A stretch of DNA of 64,000 nucleotides from Accumulibacter sp. Lineage in GTDB: Bacteria > Pseudomonadota > Gammaproteobacteria > Burkholderiales > Rhodocyclaceae. Below are positions 17,565-28,242 of this stretch, piece after piece. How positions within the stretch are numbered: the first letter of the stretch is position 1; each line of letters opens with the position of its first letter. Below the pieces are notes generated by a model. The model was not told the origin of the DNA. It was given only the letters and a program-made list of their open reading frames with translations, and made no database searches. The position numbers and the translations under genes are program-made. Location of the stretch: positions 2,976,001 through 3,040,000 of the forward strand of contig NZ_JAZKUG010000001.1 in the NCBI RefSeq assembly GCF_036625195.1, written 5' to 3'.

Positions 17565-17597
17565 GAGCGCTGGCGGCGGGCGCTTGGCGGGGCCGTC

Positions 17598-18854
17598 TCA
17601 GCCCTCGAAGACGACCTTGCCGCCGACCAGTGTCAGGCGGACACGGCCGCTGAGCTCATAGCCGAGATAGGGCGTGTGCTTGCCCTGACTGCGCAAGGTT
17701 TCGGGGGTGATGCGCCAGGATTCGTCGGGATCGAAGAGGCAGACGTCGGCCGCTTCGCCGACGGCAAGGGACCCCGCCGCGATGCCGAGGATCGCCGCTG
17801 CGTCCGACGTGATGCGGGCGAGGGCCTGCAGCAGCGGCAGCCGGGACTGCTTGGCCCAGAGCAGGGTCAACGGCAGCAGCAGTTCGACGGCGGTCGCACC
17901 GGGCAGGGCCTCGGCGAACGGCAGCTGCTTGCCGTCCGCATCGACCGGCGTGTGGTCGGAACAGATCGCCGCCAGCCCGTCGGCGACCGCGCTGCGCAGC
18001 GCGTCGCGGTCGCTCGCCGAACGCAGCGGCGGGTCGAAGCGTGCGTTGCTGTCGAAAAAGCCGATGTCCATCTCCGACAGATGCAGGTGGTGCACCGCGA
18101 CGTCGCAGCTGACCCGCATGCCGGTGTCCCTGGCCGCCCGCACGAGCCCGATCGCTGCCGCCGACGAGAGGCGGGACAGGTGCAGTCGAACGCCGGTATG
18201 CGCCGCCAGTTGCAGGGCGGTTGCGGTGGCGATGCTTTCGGCGACCACCGGGATGCCGGTCAGGCCAAGCCGCGACGCGACTTCACCATCGTGCGCGACG
18301 CCGTCGCGGGCAAGAAAGTCATCCTGTGGGCGCAAGCGAACGGCATAGCCAAAGGTGGCTGCATACTGCATGGCCCGCAACAGGAGCTGCGTGTCGACGA
18401 TCGCCCGTTTGGCCTGCGAGAAGGCAATGCAGCCGGCACGCGCGAGGCTGTTCATCTCGGCAAGTCGCTCGCCGGCGAGTTGCTCGGTCAGGGCGCCGAT
18501 CGGATGGACGCGCGCCAGACCGACGGTGGCGCTGCGCCTGACCAGTCGTTCGACCAGCCCCGGTTCGTCGAGCGGCGGTTTGCTGTCGGGCGGGCAGGCG
18601 AGCGAGGTGACGCCACCGGCGACGGCCGCCGCCAATTCGGGCTCGATGGCGCCCAGGCGCGCCGACAGATCGACCAGTCCCGGGCAGACGATCAGGCCGC
18701 CGGCGTCGATGACGCGCTGCGCCGTGAAGCCTGGTGGTGGCTGACCGATCGCTGCGACGCGACCGCCGGCGATGAACAGGTCGAGTGGTGCGTCCACCCC
18801 GTTGGCGGGATCGATCAGACGACCGTTGCAGATGTGCAGCGCTTCCTCGTCCAT
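17598..18854 (-). CDS. pyrX: Dihydroorotase-like pseudoenzyme (PyrX/PyrC'), partner of aspartate transcarbamoylase
   Basis: The 418-aa amidohydrolase-fold protein sits 3 bp downstream of pyrB. Active type-I dihydroorotases carry a metal-binding D-x-H-x-H-L-R-E-P-G. Here the position reads GLVDLSARLGAIEP, with both histidines missing and several residues of the motif absent. The remainder keeps the family pattern (AAVAGGVTSLACPPDSKPPLDEP, HLSRLSSAAAIGLV, CSDHTPVDADGKQLPFAEALPGA). In Pseudomonas the equivalent PyrC' is catalytically dead but needed for ATCase assembly. I infer the same role; a separate active pyrC should exist elsewhere. Confidence 0.87.
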   Translation of the reverse strand: MDEEALHICNGRLIDPANGVDAPLDLFIAGGRVAAIGQPPPGFTAQRVIDAGGLIVCPGLVDLSARLGAIEPELAAAVAGGVTSLACPPDSKPPLDEPGLVERLVRRSATVGLARVHPIGALTEQLAGERLAEMNSLARAGCIAFSQAKRAIVDTQLLLRAMQYAATFGYAVRLRPQDDFLARDGVAHDGEVASRLGLTGIPVVAESIATATALQLAAHTGVRLHLSRLSSAAAIGLVRAARDTGMRVSCDVAVHHLHLSEMDIGFFDSNARFDPPLRSASDRDALRSAVADGLAAICSDHTPVDADGKQLPFAEALPGATAVELLLPLTLLWAKQSRLPLLQALARITSDAAAILGIAAGSLAVGEAADVCLFDPDESWRITPETLRSQGKHTPYLGYELSGRVRLTLVGGKVVFEG

Positions 18855-18857
18855 GCC

Positions 18858-19809
<952 letters not shown>

Positions 19810-19817
<8 letters not shown>

Positions 19818-20334
19818 GCTCGTCGAGGCTCCACTGCAGCCCTCCGTTGTCGTCCTGTGAGAGAACCAGTTCGGAGGACGGGTCGAGATCGACTCGCCAC
19901 GGGCAGAAGTCGGCGCAGATGGGGAGCTGGCGGCGACCACGATCGGCCAGGACGGCGAGCTGGATCATTGCCGGGCGGCCATAATCGAACAACTCGTTGA
20001 TTGCAGCGCGGGTCGTGCGGCCGGTGTACAGGACGTCGTCCACCAGGATCAGCCTGCGGCCCTCGACGTCGAACGGGATCGAGCTCGGCTGCACCCGCGG
20101 ATGCAGACCGCGGGCACCGTAATCGTCACGGTAGAAGGAGACGTCGATCAGGCCGATTTCGCGATCCAGACCGAGCAGCGTGTGCAGGCGCTGGGCAACC
20201 CAGGCGCCGCCGCTGTGGATGCCGACCAGGACCGTTTCCGGTTGCAGCTGCGGTCGGATCAGCTCGGCGAGTTGAACGCAAAGCGCTTCGGCGTCGGGTA
20301 ATGCGACGGTATTGCTTGTCTTCTCGGCGTTCAT
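19810..20334 (-). CDS. pyrR: PyrR family bifunctional regulator/uracil phosphoribosyltransferase
   Basis: The 174-aa protein has the type-I PRTase PRPP motif RLILVDDVLYTGRTTRAAI and the flexible-loop region SFYRDDYG with RVQPSSIPF. In Bacillus, PyrR attenuates pyr mRNA. In proteobacteria the RNA-binding role is less clear and it may serve only as a uracil salvage enzyme. I saw no obvious anti-antiterminator structure around it. It overlaps pyrB by 8 bp and follows ruvX by 18 bp. Confidence 0.9.
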
Positions 20335-20352
20335 CTGTGTTTCCGCGGTCGC

Positions 20353-20808
20353 TCAGCAGGCCAGACGATCGCGCGTCGCGGCGTCGAAATGGTCCTGCAG
20401 GATCAGTTGGGCGGCGAGGGCATCGAGGTGCCGCCGTGCTTGGCGGGCGCCGTGTCCAGCTGCGCGCAGGCGCGCGGCGGCGTCCGCCGAGGTCAGCCGT
20501 TCGTCGGCGTGCTCGACGGCGAGGCCGAAGCGGCCGCGGAGCTGGTTGGCGAAGCGTGTGCAGCGCGCGGTCATGGCATGCGATGTGCCATCGAGCGCGA
20601 GCGGGCGGCCGACGACGAGACTGTCCGGTTGCCACTCGGCGATCAGTGCGGCGATGGCGGCAAAGCGAGTGTTGCTCGCTTCGGCATCGATCGTCGTCAG
20701 CGGATGCGCCTGCTGCAGCTGCCAGTCGCCAACCGCCACGCCGATGCGCTTCTCGCCGAAATCGAACGCGAGGACCGTGCCCCTCCGTCGTGCAGCCGTG
20801 TCAGGCAT
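20353..20808 (-). CDS. ruvX: RuvX/YqgF family Holliday junction resolvase-like protein
   Basis: The 151-aa RNase H-fold protein, involved in pre-16S rRNA 5' maturation (YqgF) or junction resolution in some bacteria. The first catalytic Asp is in LAFDFGEKRIGVAVGD. DSLVVGRPLALDG, the conserved Glu region and DERLTSADAAARL follow, the last holding the terminal acidic residue. The start overlaps the yqgE stop by 8 bp, the standard yqgE-yqgF pairing. Confidence 0.93.
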   Translation of the reverse strand: MPDTAARRRGTVLAFDFGEKRIGVAVGDWQLQQAHPLTTIDAEASNTRFAAIAALIAEWQPDSLVVGRPLALDGTSHAMTARCTRFANQLRGRFGLAVEHADERLTSADAAARLRAAGHGARQARRHLDALAAQLILQDHFDAATRDRLAC

Positions 20809-21361
20809 GTCCCGCTTCGTCGACGAGGTTGGTCAGGCTGACGCCGAGCAGTTCGAGTGCTGACGGCAGTCGCTCCTCGTATGGCAGCTCGAACAGGATG
20901 CGCAGCTCGGCGGGTACCGTGAGCCATGCATTCTGCGCCAGTTCGTGCTCGATCTGGCCGGCGGCCCAGCCCGCATAGCCGAGCGTTACCATGAGGTCGC
21001 GCGGCTGCCCGTGCAGGGCGACTGCCTGCAGGATGTCGCGTGAACTGGTCAAACCGACATGCTCATTGACCACCAGCGTGGACTGCCAGTGGCCGATCGG
21101 TCGGTGCAGTACGAAACCGCGGTCGGTCTGTACCGGGCCACCGAAGAACACCGGCAGGTTGGCGATTCCCTCTGCCTGCAGCGGCACTTCGATCCGCTCG
21201 AGCAGGCTGCCGAGGCTCATGTCGATTGGTCGGTTGACGATCAGCCCGAGGGCGCCTCGCGGGTTGTGCTCGGCCACGTAAACGAGCGATTTGGCGAAAT
21301 AGGAGTCCACCATCGCTGGCATGGCGATGAGAAAATGATCAGTCAGATCGATGCTCTGCAT
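20801..21361 (-). CDS. YqgE/AlgH family protein
   Basis: A 186-aa UPF0301 protein with the typical start LTDHFLIAMPAMVDSYFAKSLVYVAEH, then GLIVNRP, FFGGPVQTDRGFVLH and LGYAGWAAGQIEHEL. First gene of the yqgE-ruvX-pyrR-pyrB-pyrX unit and divergent from the photolyase gene. Biochemical function not established for the family, despite the AlgH name. Confidence 0.93.
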   Translation of the reverse strand: MQSIDLTDHFLIAMPAMVDSYFAKSLVYVAEHNPRGALGLIVNRPIDMSLGSLLERIEVPLQAEGIANLPVFFGGPVQTDRGFVLHRPIGHWQSTLVVNEHVGLTSSRDILQAVALHGQPRDLMVTLGYAGWAAGQIEHELAQNAWLTVPAELRILFELPYEERLPSALELLGVSLTNLVDEAGHA

Positions 21362-21408
21362 GTTCTCATTCTAATCGGCGCTGGCAGCCGACACAAAGGT
21401 AATCGGCG

Positions 21409-22869
21409 GTGGACTCCATACTTGTCTGGTTTCGGCGTGACCTGCGGGATCATGATCATGCAGCGCTGTGCGAGGCGCTGCGGCGCGCCAGACGCGTACA
21501 CTGCGCCTTCGTCTTCGATTGCGAGATCCTCGATCCGCTGCGCCACACGCCTGATCGGCGTGTCGAGTTCATCCGCGAATCCTTGCTCGAGCTCGACCAT
21601 GCGCTGCGGGCGCAAGGCGGCGCGCTGCTCGTCCGCCACGGCTGGGCGCGTGCGGAGATTCCTCTTCTGGCACGCGAACTGGCGGTGACGGCGGTGTTCG
21701 CCAATCGGGACTACGAGCCGCAGGCGAAGCAACGTGACGCAGCGGTGGCGATGGCACTGCGCGCGCAGGGCATCGGTTTCGAGTTGTTCAAGGACCAGGT
21801 GCTGTTCGACGGCGAGGAGGTCCTGACCCAGGCCGGGCGACCGCATACGGTCTTCACACCATACCGCAATGCCTGGCTGAAGCGGCTGAGCGAGGACGAC
21901 TGGCAGCCTCACGGCCGACAGGGTGGCCGGCTGGTGGCATCGCCGTTGGCGGTTGGTGTGCCTGCGCTCGCCGAGCTCGGCTTTGGTGAAACCGGGCTGC
22001 GAGCACTGGGAATTGCTCCCGGCATGTCCGGTGGCCGTGAGCGGCTGCAGGATTTCGCCGGGCGCCTGGATCTCTACCGCCAGCAGCGCGACTTTCCGGC
22101 GGTCAAGGGGGTGTCCTACCTCTCGGTACACCTGCGTTTCGGAACCGTGTCGGTGCGGCAGCTCGTTGCACTGGCGGTCACGGTCGGCGCCCTGCGGCCG
22201 GGGGCCGAGGGTGCAGCCACCTGGCTGTCCGAACTCGTCTGGCGCGACTTCTACTTCATGATTCTCGACCGCTTTCCGCATGTCGTCGAGCGCTCCTTCC
22301 GGTCGGAGTACGACGCCATCACCTGGGAACAGGGCGCTGCCGCCGAGCAGGCATTCGCCGACTGGTGCGCCGGGCGGACGGGCTACCCTCTGGTCGACGC
22401 CGGCATGCGCCAGATCAACCGCACCGGGTACATGCACAACCGCCTACGGATGCTGGTGGCGTCGTTCCTGACGAAGGATCTCGGCATCGACTGGCGCCGG
22501 GGCGAGGCCTATTTCGCCCGTCAGCTCAATGACTTCGATCTTGCGGCCAACAACGGCGGCTGGCAGTGGGCGGCATCGACCGGCTGCGACGCGCAGCCCT
22601 ACTTCCGGATCTTCAATCCCGTCACGCAATCCGAGCGCTTCGATCCCGGCGGCAGGTTCATCCGCCGCTACTTGCCTGAACTGGCCAGCGTCCCAGATCG
22701 CTTCATCCATGCGCCCTGGCGGATGAGCGCGGCGGCGCAGGCTGCATGTGGCGTTCACGTCGGGCAGCAGACACCGGCACCGATCGTTGACCACGACGAC
22801 GCCCGGCGCCGGACGCTGCAGCGCTACGCCGTGGTCAAGCGTGGCGGAGCTCCTGGACGTGACCGCTGA
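21409..22869 (+). CDS. phr: Deoxyribodipyrimidine photolyase
   Basis: Light-driven FAD enzyme that splits cyclobutane pyrimidine dimers. It has 486 aa. The N-terminal antenna-binding domain begins SILVWFRRDLRDHDHAAL. The C-terminal helical FAD domain contains WRDFYFMIL, GYPLVDAGMRQINRTGYMHNRLRM, SFLTKDLGIDWRRGE, DLAANNGGWQWAASTGCDAQPYFRIFNP and IRRYLPEL, as in class I CPD photolyases. The last 35 bp overlap the convergent 3' end of chpA. It is divergent from yqgE across 47 bp. Confidence 0.95.
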   Translation: MDSILVWFRRDLRDHDHAALCEALRRARRVHCAFVFDCEILDPLRHTPDRRVEFIRESLLELDHALRAQGGALLVRHGWARAEIPLLARELAVTAVFANRDYEPQAKQRDAAVAMALRAQGIGFELFKDQVLFDGEEVLTQAGRPHTVFTPYRNAWLKRLSEDDWQPHGRQGGRLVASPLAVGVPALAELGFGETGLRALGIAPGMSGGRERLQDFAGRLDLYRQQRDFPAVKGVSYLSVHLRFGTVSVRQLVALAVTVGALRPGAEGAATWLSELVWRDFYFMILDRFPHVVERSFRSEYDAITWEQGAAAEQAFADWCAGRTGYPLVDAGMRQINRTGYMHNRLRMLVASFLTKDLGIDWRRGEAYFARQLNDFDLAANNGGWQWAASTGCDAQPYFRIFNPVTQSERFDPGGRFIRRYLPELASVPDRFIHAPWRMSAAAQAACGVHVGQQTPAPIVDHDDARRRTLQRYAVVKRGGAPGRDR

Positions 22870-25800
22870 CCAGGCGCAACAGCTCGTCCTCCTGGAAAGG
22901 CTTGCCCAGATAATGATTGACGCCGAGTTCGAGCGCGTACTGCCGGTGTTTCTCCGCCGTTCGTGAGGTGATCATGATGATCGGGACAGATCCCAGCCGC
23001 TTGTCGGCGCGCACGTTCCGCGTCAGCTCGAAACCATCCATGCGCGGCATCTCGATATCGACCAGCATCACATCCGGAACGACGGCGACCATCTGCTCGA
23101 GGGCGTCGACGCCGTCCTTGGCGGTCAAGACTTGGTAACCCTCGCGTGCCAGCAGCCGGCTGGTGATCTTGCGCACGGTCAGCGAGTCGTCAACGATGAT
23201 GACGGTCGGGACCGTCGCCGTGCTGCGATCGGCAGCCAGTGGTTGTCGCACCGTCGGCACCGGTGACACTGCTGGTGGCAGGCGGTCACGACTGGCGAGG
23301 GCGATCGGATTCAGGATCAGCACGACCTGCCCGTTGCCGAGGACCGTGGCGCCATCGACGCCAATCACCCGCGCCAGCTGGGCGCCAATGTTCTTGACGA
23401 CGATTTCCTGGTTGCCGAGCAGTTCGTCGACCTGCAGTGCGACGCGCTTGCTGCCGCTGCGCAGCAGCAGGACCCAGTACTGGACGTGCTTCTCGGGCAG
23501 CGCCTGCGGTTCGCCGAGAAGATGCGGCAGGTAGCTGAACGGATAGCGGTTGCCGGTCCACACCGCCTGGCGACCGTCGCGGATTCGTGCCAGGCTCTTT
23601 TCCTTGAGGTCGAGCGCCTGCTCGATCATGGCGGCCGGGATGGCGTACTGGCGGTCGCCGGAGCGGACCAGAAGAGCCTTGGTGACGGCCAGCGTCAGTG
23701 GCAGGTAGAGCCGGAAGGTGGTTCCCTGGCCGGCGCTGGAAAGGACTTCGATGCGACCACCGAGGCTCGTCACCTCGCTCTTCAGGACGTCCATGCCGAT
23801 GCCGCGACCGGCCAGCTGCGACACTTGGCTGGCTGTCGAGATGCCGGGGGCAAAGATCAGGTCGATCACCCGTTCCGCGTCGGCGGCATCCTCCTCGCTC
23901 AGAAGACCCGAGCGCAGGCCCCGTTCCCGCAGCCGTTCGAGGTCGAGGCCGGTACCGTCATCGGTGATCGACAGGATGACCTCGTTTCCTTCCTGCACCA
24001 GGGTCAGCGTGATCTCACCGATATCCGCCTTGCCCCGGGCGCGACGCATGGGCGCATCCTCGAGCCCGTGCGCCACGGCATTGCGCAGCACGTGCTCCAG
24101 GGGCGCCAGCATCTTGTCGAGGACGCTGCGGTCGAGTTCGAGCTGCGCGCCGCGGATCTCGAGGTTCGCCCGCTTGCCAGTGTCCTTGCTCGCCTGGCGA
24201 ACGATGCGATACAGACGATCGGCGATGCTGGCGAACGGAACCATGCGCACCGACATCAGCTCCTGCTGCACCTCGCGATTCAGGCGGGCCTGGGCGATGA
24301 TCGCCGCGTTCGCGTCGTCGAGGTTCTTGAGCAGGTTCTGCTGCACGGTGGCGACGTCGTTCACCGATTCGGCCATCATCCGGGTCAGTTCCTGGAAGCG
24401 GGTGAAGCGGTCGAATTCGAGGGGGTCGAAGTCGGCATGCTGCTCGTCGGTTACGGCCGTGCGCGACTGCATCTGCAGCTCGGCCTGTATCTCGATCTCG
24501 CGCAACTGTCGGCGCAGACGAATCACGTTCTCGGTCAGGTCGAGGAGCGAAGCCTTGATGCCGCGCATCTCGCCTTCGATGCGCAGGCGGGCGATCGACA
24601 ATTCTCCGGCCTCGTTGACCAGCCGGTCGATCAGGTCGGCGCGCACGCGCAGGTTCGCCCGCTGTGCGGCAGCATCGGCCTCGGCTTCCTGTGCCTCGGG
24701 GCGGGGTACGCCGGCGACTGCCGGCTCGACTTCAACCGCAGCGGTGTCGGCGGACGCTTCGCCGCCCATCTCGAGCGCTGCAGCGTCGGAAATCTCGAGC
24801 GGTGTATCGGCCGTTTCACCGCGCTGCAATCTTTCGACCACCTGGACGATCACGTCAAAGGCATTGTCGATGTCGTCGATCAGTTCGATCGGTGCAGCAC
24901 CGGCGTCCTGCGCCTCCTTCATGCGCGTTTCGATCGCATGCGTCAGGTTGCCGAGACTCATCGCACCGGCCATGCGCGCACTGCCCTTGAGACTGTGAAA
25001 CAGGCGTGCGAGCCGGCGTATGGGTTCGGAATCGGCGGGGTTGCTGCGCCAGGCACGCAGCTGTGCGGCGATGCTCTGGTTGAGGTCGATCGCCTCCTCG
25101 ATGAAGAGTGGCAGCAGCTGTTCGTCGAACTCGTCCTGCACGAGCGGCAGTTCTGCCTCGGTGGCGGCCGCCGGCGGGGCGATTGCTGCCGGTACGACGG
25201 CCGGCATCGCCAGGGCGAGTTCTGTGGCGGTCTGTTCCTCGTCCGGGGTCGCAGCCGTTTCGACGGTCTCGGGCACGGCCAGTTCCGGGTACAGCGAATC
25301 CAGAGCTGCCAGCAGGCTGGGGATCGGCTCAGGCTCGTGCTCGCGGGCGACGTCGGCGAGCATCAGCGCCAGTTCGGCAATCGCCTGGCGGACAGTCTCG
25401 AAGGCTTCCAGACTGTCGCGACCTGCGGCATGATTGCGCCGCACGAGAGCCAGTTCCAGTGCGTGTCCAAGGTGCTTGATGGTTGCCAGTCCGACGGTTC
25501 CCGCGATGCCGGCGAGGGTGTGCGCGGCGCGATACATCTCATGGCTGGATGGTGCCGCCAAGTCTTCCTCGAGGCGACAGAACTCGCGCTGCAGCGTGGC
25601 GAGGTGGCCCGCTGCTTCATCGCGGAAGATGCCGGCCAATGCCGGTGCGATCGACAGGCGGGGACGATCCGGCGCTGCCGCCGGCCCGCTGGCGACGGCC
25701 GGCGCCGCCTCGGGGACCTCGCTGTCAGGCCGTTCGGCGATGCCCGCCGTCGGGACGAGGCCCTCGGCAGCAGCCAGTCCGCTCCCGTCGCCGTCGCGCA

Positions 25801-28216
25801 GGGCGGCGGCCAGCATGCACATGCGGCTCACGTCGGGTACTTCGCCAAGTCCGGTCTTCAGATGCTCGACCCAGGCGGAAAACGCTCCATAGGCCTGGCC
25901 GAGGAGGTCGAGAATCTGCGGTGTCACCTCCAGTTCCTGTCGCAACCAAAGGTTCAGGACCTGCTCCACGGACCACGCGGCCTCGCCGAAGTCCTTCAGC
26001 CCGACCATGCGGCCGCTGCCCTTGAGCGTGTGTACCGAGCGTCGGAGAGCGGTCAGGACCTCGACGTCGTGCGGCTCCTTGTGCAGCAGGCCCAGGTTGT
26101 CCTGGATGCTGCTCAGGACTTCGTCGGCTTCCTCGAGGAAGATTCCCAGCAACTCGGCATCGACCTCTGCCGCCGTCGCCTGCGAGAGCTGGATGGTTTC
26201 TGCCGATGGCGGCGGCGCGACCGGAACCTCGGGCTTCAGGGTCGCCATCGCGGCGTCGATCTGTGACGCGGCGTCGCCGCCGGCAGCCAGCGCCGAGAGC
26301 ACGTGCTTTGCCTGCTGCCCCAGTTCCTTGTCGGCAACGAGGTCGGCGTCCTTCTGCAACGCTGTCAGGTTCTGCGCCACCTCTTGCCGCAGTGCGGCGT
26401 CGCTGGGCTGTTCCTTGAGGGCGACGAGCAGCGCATGCGCCTCGCGCTTCTGTTGTTCGACCTCCTGCTCGACCGTTGCCACCTCGGTCTCGATCGCAGC
26501 CGGTTCGCCTCCTGCACGCATGCGGCTGACGAACGCGTCGAAGTCCCCGGCCCCTGTCTGCATGGCGTCGACGAAGAAACCGACCAGCGACAGCTGCTCG
26601 GCCAACCGCTCGAAGTCGGTCTGTTGCGGCTCGTATGCCGGGTTGGAGAAGCGTGCTACTTCAGCCGTGCAGTGACGGAGAACGGCAACGGCGCCCTCGT
26701 GCCGCATCATCGCCAGCGCACCGATGACCTGCCGCAGAGGCGCATCGAGCTGGACCAGGTCCCCTCGTTTGTCCGCGTCGCGGAAAAAGCCGTCTAGTAC
26801 CTGTTCGATCTGCGCGAGGTTGCTCGTGATCTCGCGTGCGACTTGCCCGACGAGCATCTTTTCCTGTGCCTGGCGCGACATCTCGTCGAGTGCCGGCAGC
26901 TCCGACTCCGGTGGCAGCGGCGTACCAGCGATGCAGTCGTGAATTCTCGCAGCCATCACGTCCACCTGGTGCGCGAAGCTGCTGCCCAGGTACTGGAGGT
27001 TCTCCTGCGCATTCTGGGCGAGGAGGATGGCCGTTGCGTTCTCCATGGCCAGCGCATCGGTGTGGCGCGCCGGGGAGTGCCCGAGGAAGGTTGCGACCTC
27101 GGCGATCGCCCGAGTCAGGCGCAGGAAGTCGGGTTGCCCGACCTCCTCGGCAACCGTTGTCAGAGTCGCCGCGTGGGCACGGAAGAGGGGCAGGGCCTGA
27201 GCGGTGCCCGCCGAGAACCGGTTCCACGCCTCTTCGGTGGCGGTGATCACGTCGCGCAGACGACGTCTGACCGCATCCTCGGCGACCGGTGCCGGCGCGA
27301 CCTCAGCCGCCATCAGGGCCGGCAACCGGTATGCCTGCTTGACCTTCTGCACCGTTCGATGGCTGCTGCGGGCGAGACCGACCAAATACAGCGCGTCACG
27401 CATCAGGCGTTCAGCGACGTTGCTCGAACCTTCCAGCAGGCGCCGGGTCTGCAGGTCGATACGACTGCACAACTGTCTCGCATCGGCATCCGGGGGCAGG
27501 CCACCTTCACCCAGTGCGGTCAGGAAAGCCGTTGCGACCCACCAGAAAGCCCGCGCCGATGGCAGGTCCTGGATGGCTTCGATGCGCTTGACGGCGCTGA
27601 GCATCTCGGGTATCCCCGCACGCTCCCTTGGCGCGCGCAGCCACGCCAGCAGACCGCGCTGGAAATGTGCCCGCTGCTGCCGCAGGCGGTGCTCGAACTC
27701 GCTGCGTTCGAGCTTCGGCGTCGCCGTGCTGCGCGCGGGCGGTCGGACGCGCAGGTCGGGAAAGAAGAGATCGCTGGCCATGACCCGGCTCTGACCACGT
27801 GCCTCCTGCAGCTCACGATAGAGCGGCAGCAGTCGCAGCGGCTGGTTGGGCTGACCGCTGATCAGGTCGTCGAGATAATGGCGGAGTGCCGTCAGCGATC
27901 GATTCACCAAGCTGACCGCAGCTGCATCGACAGGCTGTTCCTGCTTCTCCATCGCTTCGAGGAGGAACTCCATGGCCTCTGCCACTTGTGTGACGCCGTC
28001 GAGACCGACGATCGTCAGCGCTCCCTGTACCTGGTGCAGGTGCGTTCGGCAGAACCTGATCTGCTTGCGATTGCTCTCGTCGTCGGCAGCGTCGGCAGCG
28101 TCGGCAGCGTCGGCAGCGAACGCTGGCAATGCCTGCTCGGCTCGTTCCAGCGCGAGGTCGATCTCACTCTTGACCCAGGTCAGCGGGCCGATGTCGAAGT
28201 CAGTCGGGGCATTCAT
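22835..28216 (-). CDS. chpA: Hybrid chemotaxis histidine kinase ChpA/PilL of the twitching pathway
   Basis: Large CheA-like kinase controlling type IV pilus motility. It has 1793 aa. It carries a degenerate Hpt region near the N-terminus and clear phosphoacceptor boxes HTLKGSGRM (about residue 730), HTLAGIAGT (about 900) and HSLKGSARM (about 1070). A CheA dimerisation/HATPase core (about 1220-1500: NAVAHG, DDGTGLD, GRGIGMDVL) and a CheW-like domain (about 1530-1660) follow. The C-terminal receiver (VIIVDDSLTVRK, VDIEMPRMDG, the conserved Lys in LGKPF) closes the protein. The ATG at 28216 has GGAGAGG upstream. An (Ala-Ala-Asp)n microrepeat lies near residue 40. Last gene of pilG-H-I-J-chpA. 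Confidence 0.95.
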   Translation of the reverse strand: MNAPTDFDIGPLTWVKSEIDLALERAEQALPAFAADAADAADAADDESNRKQIRFCRTHLHQVQGALTIVGLDGVTQVAEAMEFLLEAMEKQEQPVDAAAVSLVNRSLTALRHYLDDLISGQPNQPLRLLPLYRELQEARGQSRVMASDLFFPDLRVRPPARSTATPKLERSEFEHRLRQQRAHFQRGLLAWLRAPRERAGIPEMLSAVKRIEAIQDLPSARAFWWVATAFLTALGEGGLPPDADARQLCSRIDLQTRRLLEGSSNVAERLMRDALYLVGLARSSHRTVQKVKQAYRLPALMAAEVAPAPVAEDAVRRRLRDVITATEEAWNRFSAGTAQALPLFRAHAATLTTVAEEVGQPDFLRLTRAIAEVATFLGHSPARHTDALAMENATAILLAQNAQENLQYLGSSFAHQVDVMAARIHDCIAGTPLPPESELPALDEMSRQAQEKMLVGQVAREITSNLAQIEQVLDGFFRDADKRGDLVQLDAPLRQVIGALAMMRHEGAVAVLRHCTAEVARFSNPAYEPQQTDFERLAEQLSLVGFFVDAMQTGAGDFDAFVSRMRAGGEPAAIETEVATVEQEVEQQKREAHALLVALKEQPSDAALRQEVAQNLTALQKDADLVADKELGQQAKHVLSALAAGGDAASQIDAAMATLKPEVPVAPPPSAETIQLSQATAAEVDAELLGIFLEEADEVLSSIQDNLGLLHKEPHDVEVLTALRRSVHTLKGSGRMVGLKDFGEAAWSVEQVLNLWLRQELEVTPQILDLLGQAYGAFSAWVEHLKTGLGEVPDVSRMCMLAAALRDGDGSGLAAAEGLVPTAGIAERPDSEVPEAAPAVASGPAAAPDRPRLSIAPALAGIFRDEAAGHLATLQREFCRLEEDLAAPSSHEMYRAAHTLAGIAGTVGLATIKHLGHALELALVRRNHAAGRDSLEAFETVRQAIAELALMLADVAREHEPEPIPSLLAALDSLYPELAVPETVETAATPDEEQTATELALAMPAVVPAAIAPPAAATEAELPLVQDEFDEQLLPLFIEEAIDLNQSIAAQLRAWRSNPADSEPIRRLARLFHSLKGSARMAGAMSLGNLTHAIETRMKEAQDAGAAPIELIDDIDNAFDVIVQVVERLQRGETADTPLEISDAAALEMGGEASADTAAVEVEPAVAGVPRPEAQEAEADAAAQRANLRVRADLIDRLVNEAGELSIARLRIEGEMRGIKASLLDLTENVIRLRRQLREIEIQAELQMQSRTAVTDEQHADFDPLEFDRFTRFQELTRMMAESVNDVATVQQNLLKNLDDANAAIIAQARLNREVQQELMSVRMVPFASIADRLYRIVRQASKDTGKRANLEIRGAQLELDRSVLDKMLAPLEHVLRNAVAHGLEDAPMRRARGKADIGEITLTLVQEGNEVILSITDDGTGLDLERLRERGLRSGLLSEEDAADAERVIDLIFAPGISTASQVSQLAGRGIGMDVLKSEVTSLGGRIEVLSSAGQGTTFRLYLPLTLAVTKALLVRSGDRQYAIPAAMIEQALDLKEKSLARIRDGRQAVWTGNRYPFSYLPHLLGEPQALPEKHVQYWVLLLRSGSKRVALQVDELLGNQEIVVKNIGAQLARVIGVDGATVLGNGQVVLILNPIALASRDRLPPAVSPVPTVRQPLAADRSTATVPTVIIVDDSLTVRKITSRLLAREGYQVLTAKDGVDALEQMVAVVPDVMLVDIEMPRMDGFELTRNVRADKRLGSVPIIMITSRTAEKHRQYALELGVNHYLGKPFQEDELLRLVSGHVQELRHA
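28082..28117 (-). repeat. 9-bp microsatellite in chpA 5' region
   Basis: Four tandem perfect copies of GTCGGCAGC (read on the plus strand) encode Ala-Ala-Asp repeats in the N-terminal helical domain of ChpA. Unit length is a multiple of three, so copy-number change would alter protein length without a frameshift. Confidence 0.9.
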
Positions 28217-28242
28217 CCGGGGCAGCCTCTCCAATCAGGCAC

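Noticed and set aside
23486..26266. 926-codon plus-strand open frame
   Set aside because: Lies wholly antisense to chpA, has no known-family residues, and is composed of the low-complexity reverse of a GC-rich gene.
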